From assembly GCA_051155755.1 (NCBI GenBank), contig DAXETY010000042.1, positions 24,759 to 88,758 of the forward strand: a stretch of 64,000 bases of DNA, given 5' to 3'. Both the position numbers and the translations under genes were made by a program. Shown piece after piece: positions 51,514 to 60,537 of this stretch; the stretch's first letter is position 1, and every line of letters starts with the position of its first letter. Origin of the DNA: DAXETY01 sp051155755. GTDB taxonomy: Bacteria > Desulfobacterota > Desulfobacteria > Desulfobacterales > SG8-13. The notes beneath the pieces were generated by a model. The model did no database searches. It was not told where the DNA came from and worked only from the letters and a program-made list of their open reading frames with translations.

Positions 51514-52785
51514 ATGCAAGCCGATGCACGTCATAAAACCTTGCTGAGCAACGGGGTCCGCATCCTGACGCAGTCGATGCCGTATGTGCGCAGCGTCTCG
51601 ATGGGTGTGTGGGTCAACGTCGGAGCTCGTGATGAGTCGATTTCCGAAAACGGGATCTCTCATATGATCGAGCATATGATTTTCAAGGGGACCCGCAAAC
51701 GTTCCGCGTTTCAGATTGCCAAGGAGTTCGACGCCATCGGCGGCCACTCCAATGCCTTCACCAGTTTCGAGAACACCTGTTACCATGCCCGGGTTATGGA
51801 CACCGAGCTGGAAACCATGGTCGATATTCTCAGCGACATTTTTCTCAATTCGGTGTTCGATGAACGCGAGGTGGAAAAAGAACGGCCGGTCATCTTTCAG
51901 GAAATCGGGATGGTGGAGGACAATCCGGAAGAATTCTTACACCTGCTGGCCGGCAGCGCCTACTGGGGCGACCATCCGCTGGGCCGGTCGATTCTCGGGA
52001 CCCGGGAGAACATCCTGAGCTTTACCTCGGAACATATCCGCGATTTTTTCCGCCGTTCCTATCAGCCCAACCATATCGTGGTTTCCGCGGCCGGCAACAT
52101 CGACCATTCCCACATCGTCGATCTTGTCGGCCCTGCTTTCTCCGTGGTGCCGTCCAGTGAAACCTTTCCCGGTCGGGAGACCCCGTCGGCCAATGCCGGA
52201 ATCACCACCCAGCATCGCGATCTGGAACAGGTGCACATTTGCCTGACAACGCCGGGGATTGCCATCACCGATTCCCGCCGCTACGCGTTTTCCTTGCTCA
52301 ACACGATCTTAGGCGGCAACATGAGTTCCCGGTTGTTTCAGAAAGTGCGGGAGCACCGGGGCCTCGCTTACGCGGTGTATTCGTTCGTATCGTCTTACGA
52401 AGACACCGGCATGTTCGGTGCCTATGCCGGCGTTCAACCCGATAAAGCGGCGGAAGCTGTGGCGGTCATCGTGGAAGAAATGCGCGACATGACCCGAAGG
52501 CCCATCGATACCGCCGATCTGTACGATGCCAAAAATTACACCAAAGGCAACCTGTTGCTGGCCTCCGAAAGCGTGGACAATCAAATGGTGCGTCTGGCCC
52601 AGAACGAAATCAATTTCGGCCGCCACATTCCAATGCAGGAAGTCATCGACCAACTGGAAGCCGTCACTGCGGCAGAGGTTCAGGAAATTGCCGCGGCGCT
52701 GTTCGGCGATCACAGTCTGGCACTGACCGCTCTGGGCCCCGTACCGCAGGCGGATGGCTTCGAATCGATCCTTTACCCATCCTGA
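51514..52785 (+). CDS. M16-family zinc peptidase
   Basis: A 423-residue pitrilysin-type peptidase. The inverted zinc motif HMIEH lies near residue 51 (ISHMIEHMIFKGT), with the third ligand Glu in the EVEKERPVIFQEI helix near 128. The C-terminal inactive repeat contains RLFQKVREHRGLAYAVYSF near 272. It is of the processing-peptidase-like kind encoded next to pnp and dut in many bacteria. It starts 3 bases after pnp, so it belongs to the same operon. Substrate unknown. Confidence 0.94.
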   Translation: MQADARHKTLLSNGVRILTQSMPYVRSVSMGVWVNVGARDESISENGISHMIEHMIFKGTRKRSAFQIAKEFDAIGGHSNAFTSFENTCYHARVMDTELETMVDILSDIFLNSVFDEREVEKERPVIFQEIGMVEDNPEEFLHLLAGSAYWGDHPLGRSILGTRENILSFTSEHIRDFFRRSYQPNHIVVSAAGNIDHSHIVDLVGPAFSVVPSSETFPGRETPSANAGITTQHRDLEQVHICLTTPGIAITDSRRYAFSLLNTILGGNMSSRLFQKVREHRGLAYAVYSFVSSYEDTGMFGAYAGVQPDKAAEAVAVIVEEMRDMTRRPIDTADLYDAKNYTKGNLLLASESVDNQMVRLAQNEINFGRHIPMQEVIDQLEAVTAAEVQEIAAALFGDHSLALTALGPVPQADGFESILYPS

Positions 52786-52799
52786 AGCGACATATCGAG

Positions 52800-53258
52800 A
52801 TGACCGATTGTCCCACGATCCGACTGAAACGGCTGCACCCCGAGCGGGATGCCGATATTCCCCTGCCGGCCTACATGACCTCGGGGGCTTCCGGCATGGA
52901 CCTGGCCGCGGCCGTCGATGCGCCGGTCACCCTGGCGCCCGGAGACACCGCTCTGCTGCCCACCGGTTTTGCCATGGCGCTGCCCCAGGGGTACGAAGCA
53001 CAGGTTCGCCCCCGCAGCGGCTTGGCGATTCAGCACGGCATCGGGCTGATCAATGCCCCGGGAACCATCGATGCGGATTACCGCGGCGAAATTAAAATCG
53101 CCCTGATCAACCTCGGCAAAAAAGAATTTACCGTTCACCGCGGCGACCGTATTGCCCAGATGGTGATCCAGCGGGTCTGCCGGCCCGGTCTGGCCCTGGT
53201 GGATTCCATCGACGAGACCGATCGCAGCGCCGGGGGATTCGGGCATACAGGGACGTAA
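52800..53258 (+). CDS. dut: dUTP diphosphatase
   Basis: A 152-residue trimeric dUTPase, which removes dUTP and makes dUMP. All five motifs are seen: SGMDLAA near 31, RPRSGLA near 70, GTIDADYRGEI near 87, RIAQMVI near 116, and the glycine-rich tail DRSAGGFGHTG. Short gap of 14 bases after the M16 gene. Confidence 0.97.
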   Translation: MTDCPTIRLKRLHPERDADIPLPAYMTSGASGMDLAAAVDAPVTLAPGDTALLPTGFAMALPQGYEAQVRPRSGLAIQHGIGLINAPGTIDADYRGEIKIALINLGKKEFTVHRGDRIAQMVIQRVCRPGLALVDSIDETDRSAGGFGHTGT

Positions 53259-53278
53259 GATGCGGATCGGATCGTACA

Positions 53279-54091
53279 TTGCACTGCCTGCCCGACAACT
53301 GTGAAACCGTTGCTTCCGCGCCCCGAACCGCCGAGTTGTGTGTGCTGGCCAGCGGCAGCCGGGGCAACGCTGTTTATGTTTCCGACGGTCATCACGCCGT
53401 TTTGTTCGACGCCGGTCTTTCGGGCCGCGAAATCGAGCGGCGGCTGCGAAGCCGCGGACTGCAGCCGGATTCGCTCCGCGCCATTGTCGTATCCCACGAA
53501 CACAGTGACCATGTTCAGGGAGTGGGGGTTCTGTCACGCCGCTGGCAACTGCCGGTTTACATCAGCCGCAAAACCGCCGCCGGCACTGCCGTCGGCCGGC
53601 TTCACCGCTGCGTTCACTTCGAATGCGGCACCAGCTTCCAAATCGACACCCTCCGCATCCACCCGTTTTCCCTGTCCCACGACGCGGCCGATCCCTCCGG
53701 TTTCACCATCGAAGTAAACGGATGGAAAATCGGCATCGCCACCGATCTGGGGTGCGTTACCGCCATGGTCCGTCATCACCTGGCCGGTTGCCGGGCCCTG
53801 GTCCTGGAAGCCAACCACGACCCCGATATGCTGCTCACCGGCCCCTACCCCTGGCCGCTGAAGCAGCGCATCCGAAGTCGGACGGGACACCTTTCCAATT
53901 CGGACTGCGGCGTTTTGCTGGGTGAGCTGCGACACGAAGGTCTGCACCAGGTGGTGCTGGCCCATCTGAGTGAAACCAACAACACACCGGAAAAAGCCTT
54001 CCAGACCGTTGCCCCCTTTTTGGAGCATCCCCGCATACGGCTGAGTGTGGCGGTACAGAACCGCTGCGGCGAGCTGCTCAAAATTGATTAG
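53279..54091 (+). CDS. MBL-fold metallo-hydrolase, YycJ/WalJ-like
   Basis: A metallo-beta-lactamase-fold protein of up to 270 residues. It has the N-terminal LCVLASGSRGNAVYV typical of the YycJ group, then the metal motif SHEHSDHVQG near 72, an FSLSHDAADPSGF loop near 130 and IATDLGC near 152. The start is uncertain: the frame opens with TTG at 53279, but family members normally begin only a few residues before CVLASGS (a TTG near 53336). A role in DNA repair or cell-wall control has been proposed for homologues. Confidence 0.85.
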   Translation: MHCLPDNCETVASAPRTAELCVLASGSRGNAVYVSDGHHAVLFDAGLSGREIERRLRSRGLQPDSLRAIVVSHEHSDHVQGVGVLSRRWQLPVYISRKTAAGTAVGRLHRCVHFECGTSFQIDTLRIHPFSLSHDAADPSGFTIEVNGWKIGIATDLGCVTAMVRHHLAGCRALVLEANHDPDMLLTGPYPWPLKQRIRSRTGHLSNSDCGVLLGELRHEGLHQVVLAHLSETNNTPEKAFQTVAPFLEHPRIRLSVAVQNRCGELLKID

Positions 54092-54277
54092 CGCATTGAA
54101 CGTTCGGGATCGATGACCTTCCCTTGCAATCACCCATTCCGGCCGGGGGCACCGACTTTCATGGTTTCAATCTTGGACGGAGGAGCGCGAGCCGCATCTT
54201 TTGACTTGCATCAATCCCATTTCGAAAATTTCGTGCGATCCTGTGATGAAATCCGGTCGGAAAGGAGTGATCGATTC

Positions 54278-55099
54278 ATGCAGTGGAATCCGGAAGCCGA
54301 AGCGGCGGTGAAAAAAGTGCCGTTTTTCGTGCGCAAAAAGGTCCGGGCGCGGGTGGAAAAAGAAGCGCGGGAGGCCGGGAAAAAACGCGTTACGCTGGCC
54401 GATGTGCGCGCTACCCAACAGCGCTATCTGAATGGCGGTATGGAAAAAGAAATCCGCGGCTATCGGATGGAGACGTGTTTTGGCCCCGGTGGTTGTCCCA
54501 ACCGGGCGATCGGCGGCAACCGCCTGGCCGAAGACCTTGAGACGCTGTTGCAGCGCGCCGATCTGCTGGATTTTCTGAAACAGTCCGTGCCCGGCGCCCT
54601 GAAGTTCCATCATGAATTCCGGGTCACCCTGGCCGACTGCCCTAACGCCTGCTCACAGCCGCAAATCAAAGACGTCGGCATCATCGCAGCCGCGGTACCG
54701 CACGTCAGCGAGCCTGCCTGCTCAGGGTGTGAAGACTGCATCCGCGAATGTCGCGAAGGGGCAATCGAACTGGCCGAAAATCCGGTGGGTCCGGTCATCG
54801 ATTTTCAGCGCTGCGTGGCCTGTGGACGATGCACGGCGGTGTGTCCGACCGGAGCGCTGGCGGAAGACCGCCGTGGCTACCGGGTGCAGCTGGGCGGCAA
54901 GCTCGGCCGTCATCCGCGCCTGGCCCGGGAGCTGCCGGAAATCTATACCGCCAGCCAGGTGCTGTCCATCGTCGGGGACTGCCTGAGACTTTACAAACAG
55001 AAGAGCACCGGCGGGCGACGGTTTGCCGAAGTTTTCAGCGACGCGGACTTCGAAGCCTTCTGCCGCAAATATCCGGCCACTACGGTGGTGCGTTCCTAA
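54278..55099 (+). CDS. PCP_red + siroheme/4Fe-4S sulfite-reductase-like + ferredoxin protein
   Basis: A 273-residue redox protein with three parts. Residues 1-42 (MQWNPEAEAAVKKVPFFVRK) match the PCP_red domain. Residues about 60-140 look like half a nitrite/sulfite reductase: CFGPGGC near 66-72 (C-x5-C) and CPNAC near 121-125 (C-x3-C), the siroheme-4Fe-4S ligand pattern. Residues 148-195 are a two-cluster ferredoxin (CSGCEDCIREC and CVACGRCTAVC). The ATG at 54278 follows GGAG; the open frame reaches 54113 but without support. Similar compact proteins occur in sulfate reducers; substrate unknown. It is monocistronic as far as seen. Confidence 0.85.
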   Translation: MQWNPEAEAAVKKVPFFVRKKVRARVEKEAREAGKKRVTLADVRATQQRYLNGGMEKEIRGYRMETCFGPGGCPNRAIGGNRLAEDLETLLQRADLLDFLKQSVPGALKFHHEFRVTLADCPNACSQPQIKDVGIIAAAVPHVSEPACSGCEDCIRECREGAIELAENPVGPVIDFQRCVACGRCTAVCPTGALAEDRRGYRVQLGGKLGRHPRLARELPEIYTASQVLSIVGDCLRLYKQKSTGGRRFAEVFSDADFEAFCRKYPATTVVRS

Positions 55100-55123
55100 A
55101 AGGGGGGGGGTCCGGTTGGACAC

Positions 55124-55960
55124 CTACCAGGGCCAGTGTCTCTCCAAATAGTTCAGACTCGGCCGGAGGGAATCTTCCGCGTGAGGCTCCAGGGTAACGA
55201 CCGGTGGGGTGGGATGGATCCGGCGCAGGTGTTTGAGCAGCATCGGAAAATCGATGTTGCCCGTGCCCAGGGCGGTGTGCTCGTCACGGGCGCCCCGATT
55301 GTCATGGAGGTGCAGCTGGCCGACGGTTGGGCCGAGCACATCCAGCCAGCGCGACAACGGGGCTTTCGAAAAGGCGTTCTGGTGGCCGCTGTCCAGACAG
55401 AAGCCCACGTGGGATTCGGCCAGTGCTTCGAGCAGGACGGCGATCTCCTCGGGGATTTCTTCATACACATTTTCCAGCATCAACCGACAGCCGCGATCGT
55501 AGAGGGCGGCGCCGAATTCCGACCAGGTTGCGATGCTGTGTTCCAGCCAGGCCTTCTGCAGGAATCCGTAGCGCCGCCGGTCATAGCCGGCGTGGCAGAC
55601 GATCGTGCGGGGGCGAAACAAGGGCACCAGTTCCAGGACCTGGCCCAGCCGCGCCGCCGTCACCCGCCGAATTTGCGGATCCACCGATCCGGCCGAAAGA
55701 TCGATAAAGGGACCGTGCAGGGTAACGGCAACCTGGTTTTCACGCAGCCGGTCGGCCATGGCGGCAAAGTCCCGGCGGGAGAACCGATCCAGGGCGGCGG
55801 CATCGATCCCGATTTCCGGGTTCAACCGGTTGCCAATGAACACGTCGGCATAGCGATCCCACAACATGGTAAACGGAATGTTGACCTGCACCCGCCGCAC
55901 GATCGGCGGCAACGCATGGGGCGCAGAAAGTCTCGAACCGTTTGAGTCGGCTATATTCAT
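55124..55960 (-). CDS. Sugar-phosphate isomerase/epimerase-like TIM-barrel protein
   Basis: A 278-residue xylose-isomerase-like TIM barrel (AP endonuclease 2 family). Landmarks: VNIPFTMLWDRYADVF near 27, LHGPFIDLSAGSVD near 80, a metal-binding ENVYEEIPEE near 156 (Glu), CLDSGHQNAF near 186 (Asp, His), LHLHDNRGARDEHTALGTGNIDF near 213-235 (His, Asp) and TLEPHAED near 258 (Glu). These are the usual metal ligands. Start at the ATG at 55960 (GAGG 11 bases upstream); a TTG at 55987 is possible. The substrate is not predictable. Confidence 0.87.
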   Translation of the reverse strand: MNIADSNGSRLSAPHALPPIVRRVQVNIPFTMLWDRYADVFIGNRLNPEIGIDAAALDRFSRRDFAAMADRLRENQVAVTLHGPFIDLSAGSVDPQIRRVTAARLGQVLELVPLFRPRTIVCHAGYDRRRYGFLQKAWLEHSIATWSEFGAALYDRGCRLMLENVYEEIPEEIAVLLEALAESHVGFCLDSGHQNAFSKAPLSRWLDVLGPTVGQLHLHDNRGARDEHTALGTGNIDFPMLLKHLRRIHPTPPVVTLEPHAEDSLRPSLNYLERHWPW

Positions 55961-56043
55961 TTGTTTAACAGCCTCATGAACGCACAAGACTTGCTGAGTC
56001 TAAACTGGATGAAAATATCACGGAAAATGATTCCATGCGCCCG

Positions 56044-56079
56044 AACCAATGGAACCAATCAGACCAATCAAACCAATGA
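56044..56079. repeat. Tandem 9-bp repeat, four units
   Basis: AACCAATGG, AACCAATCA, GACCAATCA, AACCAATGA in the gap between the ATP-grasp gene and the epimerase gene. It belongs to the same repeat family as 29167-29202 and 46276-46459. Confidence 0.85.
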
Positions 56080-56091
56080 AACTTGATTTGT

Positions 56092-56925
56092 TTATTTCAG
56101 TCCGTGGCTGCGCAGCCACGCCCGAATCTCTTCCAGCAGCACATCGTAATAGGCCTCCGATCCGCCCAGACCGCGGCGGCCGAAATACCAGTTGATCTCC
56201 AGAAACAGCGGCTTTTTGCCGCCTTCTTCGAAAAGCAGATCGAAGCCGGCCAGATCGATCCCGGTGCGACGGCAAAAGCGATCCACCGCTGCGGCACCGG
56301 CCTGTTGCAAATCGCGATCGCTGGCGCAGTCGATCCAGGCCCCCCGGGAAACCGCGCTGTGAAAGGCGCCGACATCGCTGCCCACCCGCCAGTAGGTGTA
56401 ACGACGACGGCCGATCACCGCCACGCGCAGGGACCGATGCCCGCAGGCGACCCATCGTTGCAGCAGGAAGCCTTTCTGATCGGCACGTTCCAAATCGGCG
56501 GTCCGCTGCAACATTGCATCGAGAGCCGCGCGGGTTTCCAGGCGAAATACCGTGTCGCCTTCCCCGCCCCAGTCGAACTTGAATACCAGCGGAAATTCGA
56601 AATCCAGTGCCGGTGATCGGCCAAGCCGATGCCGGTGATAGTCCCGCAAATCCGAAAACAGCCGACTGGTCGGATGCGGGATGCCGGTTTCCCGAAAGAG
56701 CCGAATCTGTCCGGTTTTGCCCGGATATAGAAACCGCATCCTGTAATTCGGAAACACCCTGGGGCAGTGGCGGTGTGCCATCCAATACAGATCGGCGCGG
56801 CAGCCCTGCGGCAGAATCACCGCATCGGCTGCCTGGATCGCGGACCGTTCATGCGGACCGGGGGTGCGTCCGGCGCAATTGATATCGCAGTCGCCTTCAA
56901 ACAGCGGATGAAAAGATACAATCAT
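56092..56925 (-). CDS. ATP-grasp domain protein
   Basis: A 277-residue protein with an ATP-grasp fold: FPLVFKFDWGGEGDTVFRLE near residue 110-130 (the ATP lysine and glycine loop), GFLLQRWVACGHRSLRVAVIGRRRYTYWR near 152-180, and GFDLLFEEGGKKPLFLEINWYFGRRGLGG near 231-260, holding the Mg-binding Glu and Asn. The N-terminal part (about 1-75) is a preATP-grasp-like domain. The fold ligates a carboxylate to an amine or thiol; the substrate is unknown. It begins 8 bases after the era stop, so it is last in the hisI-hisG-aminotransferase-engB-era run. Confidence 0.85.
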   Translation of the reverse strand: MIVSFHPLFEGDCDINCAGRTPGPHERSAIQAADAVILPQGCRADLYWMAHRHCPRVFPNYRMRFLYPGKTGQIRLFRETGIPHPTSRLFSDLRDYHRHRLGRSPALDFEFPLVFKFDWGGEGDTVFRLETRAALDAMLQRTADLERADQKGFLLQRWVACGHRSLRVAVIGRRRYTYWRVGSDVGAFHSAVSRGAWIDCASDRDLQQAGAAAVDRFCRRTGIDLAGFDLLFEEGGKKPLFLEINWYFGRRGLGGSEAYYDVLLEEIRAWLRSHGLK

Positions 56926-56932
56926 GCTTTGT

Positions 56933-57847
56933 TCAGTAGCCGAACCGGCGCAGTGCCCGGGTGTCCCGGCTCCAGTTTTTCTGCACCCGCACAAACAGCT
57001 CCAGAAAAACGGCGGCGCCCAGAAACTGTTCGATTTCCTCCCGGGCCAGCGTGCCGATGGCTTTTAATTTGCTACCGCCCTTGCCGATGAGAATTCCTTT
57101 CTGAGAGCCTTTTTCTACATGGATCACAGCGTGAATGCGAACCCGGCCGCCGTCTTTTTCCTCCTTGAAAGACTCCACCGTCACGGCAACGGCATAGGGG
57201 ATTTCCTCGCCCGTCAGGCGGAAGACTTTTTCGCGGATCAATTCCGCCACGATAAAACGCTCGGGTACGTCGGTGAGGGCATCCTCCGGAAAAAAGGGGT
57301 GTCCCTTGGGTAAAAGGTTTTCCATGGCCGCCAGAAGCCGATCGACCTGGGTGCCTTCCAGTGCGGAAACCGGGACCAGTGCTTCGAACGGATAAACGGT
57401 GGCCCAGTGATCGATTACGGCGAGCAGTTTGGATTTTTCGATCCGGTCGATCTTATTCAGCGCAAGAACGGTCGGTTTTTTGCGTTCCTGGATGTTGCGG
57501 ATCATCAACGCTTCGGCGGCCGGATCCGGCCGGACGACATCGATCAGGAACAGCACCAGATCCACCTCTGCCAGCAAACTCAGGGCGGTTTCCACGATCC
57601 GCACATTAAGGGGCTGATGGGCCTTGTGCACTCCGGGCGTGTCGATGAATACCATCTGGGCGGCGGGGCGGTGGACGATGCCGAGAATCCGGTTGCGGGT
57701 GGTTTGCGGCTTTCGGGAGGTGATGGAAATTTTCTGCCCCAGGATGCGGTTGAGCAGGGTCGATTTTCCCACATTGGGCGCGCCGATAATGGCGATATAG
57801 CCGGAGCGGAAGTCTTCCGGCATGTGATGGGGGGGGGCGACGCTCAT
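56933..57847 (-). CDS. era: GTPase Era
   Basis: A 304-residue Era, the 16S rRNA-binding GTPase for 30S maturation. G1 GAPNVGKSTLL near 22, G2/G3 region TTRN and DTPGVH near 68, G4 NKID near 130, G5 SALEG near 160. The C-terminal KH domain has HVEKGSQKGILIGKGGSKLK near 245. The ATG at 57847 is preferred; a GTG three codons upstream overlaps the engB stop. Confidence 0.95.
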   Translation of the reverse strand: MSVAPPHHMPEDFRSGYIAIIGAPNVGKSTLLNRILGQKISITSRKPQTTRNRILGIVHRPAAQMVFIDTPGVHKAHQPLNVRIVETALSLLAEVDLVLFLIDVVRPDPAAEALMIRNIQERKKPTVLALNKIDRIEKSKLLAVIDHWATVYPFEALVPVSALEGTQVDRLLAAMENLLPKGHPFFPEDALTDVPERFIVAELIREKVFRLTGEEIPYAVAVTVESFKEEKDGGRVRIHAVIHVEKGSQKGILIGKGGSKLKAIGTLAREEIEQFLGAAVFLELFVRVQKNWSRDTRALRRFGY

Positions 57848-57852
57848 GGATA

Positions 57853-58458
57853 TCACACTCCGGCTGCGGTAAACACGTCCGGAACCAGCCGTCCGATGGC
57901 CTCCCAGACCGCTTCACGCCCCTGGCGGGTGCGGGCGGAAAACAGCGCCAGGGAATCACTGGCCGTCGACAGCTGATCGGCAATTTTCTGCTGTCGCACC
58001 GCTCGGTGCATTTTCGAAAGCTTGTCGATCTTGGTGAGGACCCACACGGTGGAAATATGATGCTGCCGCAGCCAGGCTGCAAGTGCGGTCTCTTCGACTT
58101 TGGGGTCGCGTCGAATATCTAAAATGACCACCAGTCCGGCCAGAACCGAGCGCGTGGTAATGTAAGTTTCGATCATCGGCGCCCAGCGCCTGCGAACCGC
58201 TTCGGGAACTTTGGCGTATCCGTAGCCGGGGATGTCGACGAACATCAGCCGCTGGTTGATCCGGTAAAAATTGATCAACTGCGTGCGCCCGGGGCTGCTG
58301 CTGGTGCGGGCCAGATGTTTGCGGTTCACCAGGGTGTTGATCAACGAAGATTTGCCCACGTTGGACCTGCCGGCAAAAGCGATTTCAGGCAATTCGGGGG
58401 GCGGATACTGAGAAGGTGCGGTGGCGCTTTTGACAAATTCGGCCGAGGTGATTTTCAC
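57853..58458 (-). CDS. engB: Ribosome biogenesis GTPase EngB/YsxC
   Basis: A 201-residue GTPase for 50S assembly. G1 GRSNVGKSSLINTLV near residue 31, G3 DIPGYG near 76, G4 TKIDK near 142. It starts with GTG that overlaps the aminotransferase stop (GTGA), so it is translationally coupled. Confidence 0.95.
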   Translation of the reverse strand: MKITSAEFVKSATAPSQYPPPELPEIAFAGRSNVGKSSLINTLVNRKHLARTSSSPGRTQLINFYRINQRLMFVDIPGYGYAKVPEAVRRRWAPMIETYITTRSVLAGLVVILDIRRDPKVEETALAAWLRQHHISTVWVLTKIDKLSKMHRAVRQQKIADQLSTASDSLALFSARTRQGREAVWEAIGRLVPDVFTAAGV

Positions 58459-59600
58459 TTGAACTCGCTTTGCAGATAGCGCTCCAGCCGGTTGATGCCT
58501 TCGGCGATATTCTCCATGGAATTGGCATAGGAAAAACGCAGGTATCCTTCCCCGTTGGGACCGAAGTCAACTCCGGGTGTCACGCCCACGTGGGCTTTTT
58601 CCAGAATATCGAAGGCCAGATCATAGGAATTTTCCGAAAAATGACGTGCATTGGCGAACACGTAGAAAGCGCCGGTGGGCTCCACGGTGATGCCGAAGCC
58701 GATTTCCCTGAGGCGTCGGATCATGAAACGGCGGCGCTGGTCATAGGTTTGCTTCATGCGTGCCACGTCTTCGGCGGCTTCTTTCAAGGCCGTCAGGCCG
58801 GCTCTTTGAACCATGGCATTGGCCGAGATGAAAAAATTCTGGTGAATCTTCTGCATCGGCCGAATGAACGGCAGCGGCGCGATCACGTAACCGAGGCGCA
58901 GCCCCGTCATGGCAAACAGCTTCGAAAAGCCGTTGAAAACGATGGCCCGGTCACTGAACTCCAGCATCGAATGCTCTTGGCCTTCATACACCAGGCCGTG
59001 GTAAATTTCATCGGAGACCACCCAGGTGTCCAGACCGGCGATCTCCTGCATGCGGTCGGCCGACAGCAGGTTGCCGGTGGGATTGGACGGAGAATTGATG
59101 AAAACCGCTTTGGTTTTCGGGGTCATCTGCTTTCGAATGGCTTCGGGCCGCAGCTGGAAGCCGTCTTCCTCGTAAACCTTTACCCGCACCGGGACGCCTT
59201 CCAGAAAACGGATGAAGTTGGGGTAACAGGCGTAGTGGGGATCGGAGATGATCACCTCGTCGCCCGGATCCAGCAGGGCCGCAAACAGCAGAAACATGGC
59301 CGGCGAGGTGCCGGCTGTCACCAGCACCCGATCCGGGGTCACCGAAACCCCATAGCGCCGGTTGTAATCGTCACAAATGGCTTCGCGGAGCTCGTATATC
59401 CCGAGACTGTGCGTGTAGTGGGTGTGACCCTCCTCCAGGGCCCGGCAGACGGCATTTTTGACGCAGGCCGGGGTGTCGAAATCCGGTTCGCCAACTTCCA
59501 GGTGAACGATATCGACGCCGGAACGTTCCAATTCGTTGGCTCGCTCCAGCACGTCCATGACGATGAAGGGGGTGATGTTTTGGGCGCGCTTGGCAATCAT
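58455..59600 (-). CDS. PLP-dependent class I/II aminotransferase
   Basis: A 381-residue aminotransferase. Substrate and cofactor motifs are HLEVGEPDFDTP near 34, TAGTSPAMFLLF near 93, NSPSNPTGN near 162, SDEIYHG near 195, and the PLP lysine in FNGFSKLFAMTGLRLGY near 220. It resembles aspartate/aromatic aminotransferases of this size; because it follows hisG, a histidinol-phosphate role was considered, but the sequence is closer to the AspC-like group. The ATG at 59600 follows GGAGG by 8 bases. Confidence 0.9.
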   Translation of the reverse strand: MIAKRAQNITPFIVMDVLERANELERSGVDIVHLEVGEPDFDTPACVKNAVCRALEEGHTHYTHSLGIYELREAICDDYNRRYGVSVTPDRVLVTAGTSPAMFLLFAALLDPGDEVIISDPHYACYPNFIRFLEGVPVRVKVYEEDGFQLRPEAIRKQMTPKTKAVFINSPSNPTGNLLSADRMQEIAGLDTWVVSDEIYHGLVYEGQEHSMLEFSDRAIVFNGFSKLFAMTGLRLGYVIAPLPFIRPMQKIHQNFFISANAMVQRAGLTALKEAAEDVARMKQTYDQRRRFMIRRLREIGFGITVEPTGAFYVFANARHFSENSYDLAFDILEKAHVGVTPGVDFGPNGEGYLRFSYANSMENIAEGINRLERYLQSEFK

Positions 59601-59661
59601 GCCATCGACCTCCTTGCACAGCGGCGGTTTCCGGATCGAAATTCGGCCGTTGCCGGCCGGT

Positions 59662-60537
59662 TTAGACCACCTTGTTGAGCGGATATTCGATGATGCCTTC
59701 CGCACCGGCGGTGAGCAGCTGCGGGATCAGATCCCGCACCACGTCGGCGTCAACAACGCTTTCCACCGAAAGCCAGTCCGTTTTGTAGAGATGGGCCACG
59801 GTCGGTGCATTCAGGCTCGGCAGCAGTCCGACCACGGCTTCGATCTTATCCTGAGGCACGTTCATTTTCAGACCCACCAGCTTTTCACCCAGCAGCGCAC
59901 CTTTCAACAACAGGGCGATCTGTTCGATCTTGGCTCGCTTTTGCGCGTCCTGCCAGCTGTCGTGGTTGGCAATCAACTGGGTGTTGGTCTGCATGAGTTC
60001 GTGGATGATCCGCAATCCGTGTGCCTTGATGGTGCTTCCGGTTTCGGTGACTTCCACCACCGCATCGGCCAGTCCCGAAACCACTTTGGCCTCGGTGGCC
60101 CCCCAGGAAAACTCGACCTTGACGTCGATTCCCCGTTCGGCAAAATAGCGCTCGGTGTAGTTCACCAGTTCGGTGGCGATTTTCCGTCCGGCGAGGTCTT
60201 CGATGCGGCGCACCTCCGAGTCGAAGGGCACCGCCAGCACCCAGCGGGCCGGACGGGCGCTGACCTTGGAGTAGACCAGATCTTCGACCACGTGCACATC
60301 CGAGTGGTTTTCGGCGATCCAGTCTTTGCCGGTAAGCCCGGCATCCAGGGTGCCGTTCTCCACATAGCGGGACATTTCCTGAGCGCGGCAGATGGCACAC
60401 TCTATGGAATCATCGTTAATTTCAGGGAAATAGCTCCGACCGTTAACGTTGATCCTCCAGCCGGAGCGCTTGAAAAGCGAGATGGTGGCGTCCTGCAGGC
60501 TCCCCTTGGGGATGCCCAGTTTCAGTCGGCGATTCAT
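59662..60537 (-). CDS. hisG: ATP phosphoribosyltransferase, long form
   Basis: A 291-residue HisG of the long form, the first enzyme of histidine synthesis. LGIPKGSLQDATISLF near 7, DAGLTGKDWIAEN near 64, IATELVNYTERYFAERGI near 117 and TGSTIKAHGLRII near 162 (PRPP/ATP site), followed by the C-terminal regulatory domain (about 210-291) that binds histidine for feedback inhibition. It overlaps the hisI stop by 4 bases. Confidence 0.95.
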   Translation of the reverse strand: MNRRLKLGIPKGSLQDATISLFKRSGWRINVNGRSYFPEINDDSIECAICRAQEMSRYVENGTLDAGLTGKDWIAENHSDVHVVEDLVYSKVSARPARWVLAVPFDSEVRRIEDLAGRKIATELVNYTERYFAERGIDVKVEFSWGATEAKVVSGLADAVVEVTETGSTIKAHGLRIIHELMQTNTQLIANHDSWQDAQKRAKIEQIALLLKGALLGEKLVGLKMNVPQDKIEAVVGLLPSLNAPTVAHLYKTDWLSVESVVDADVVRDLIPQLLTAGAEGIIEYPLNKVV

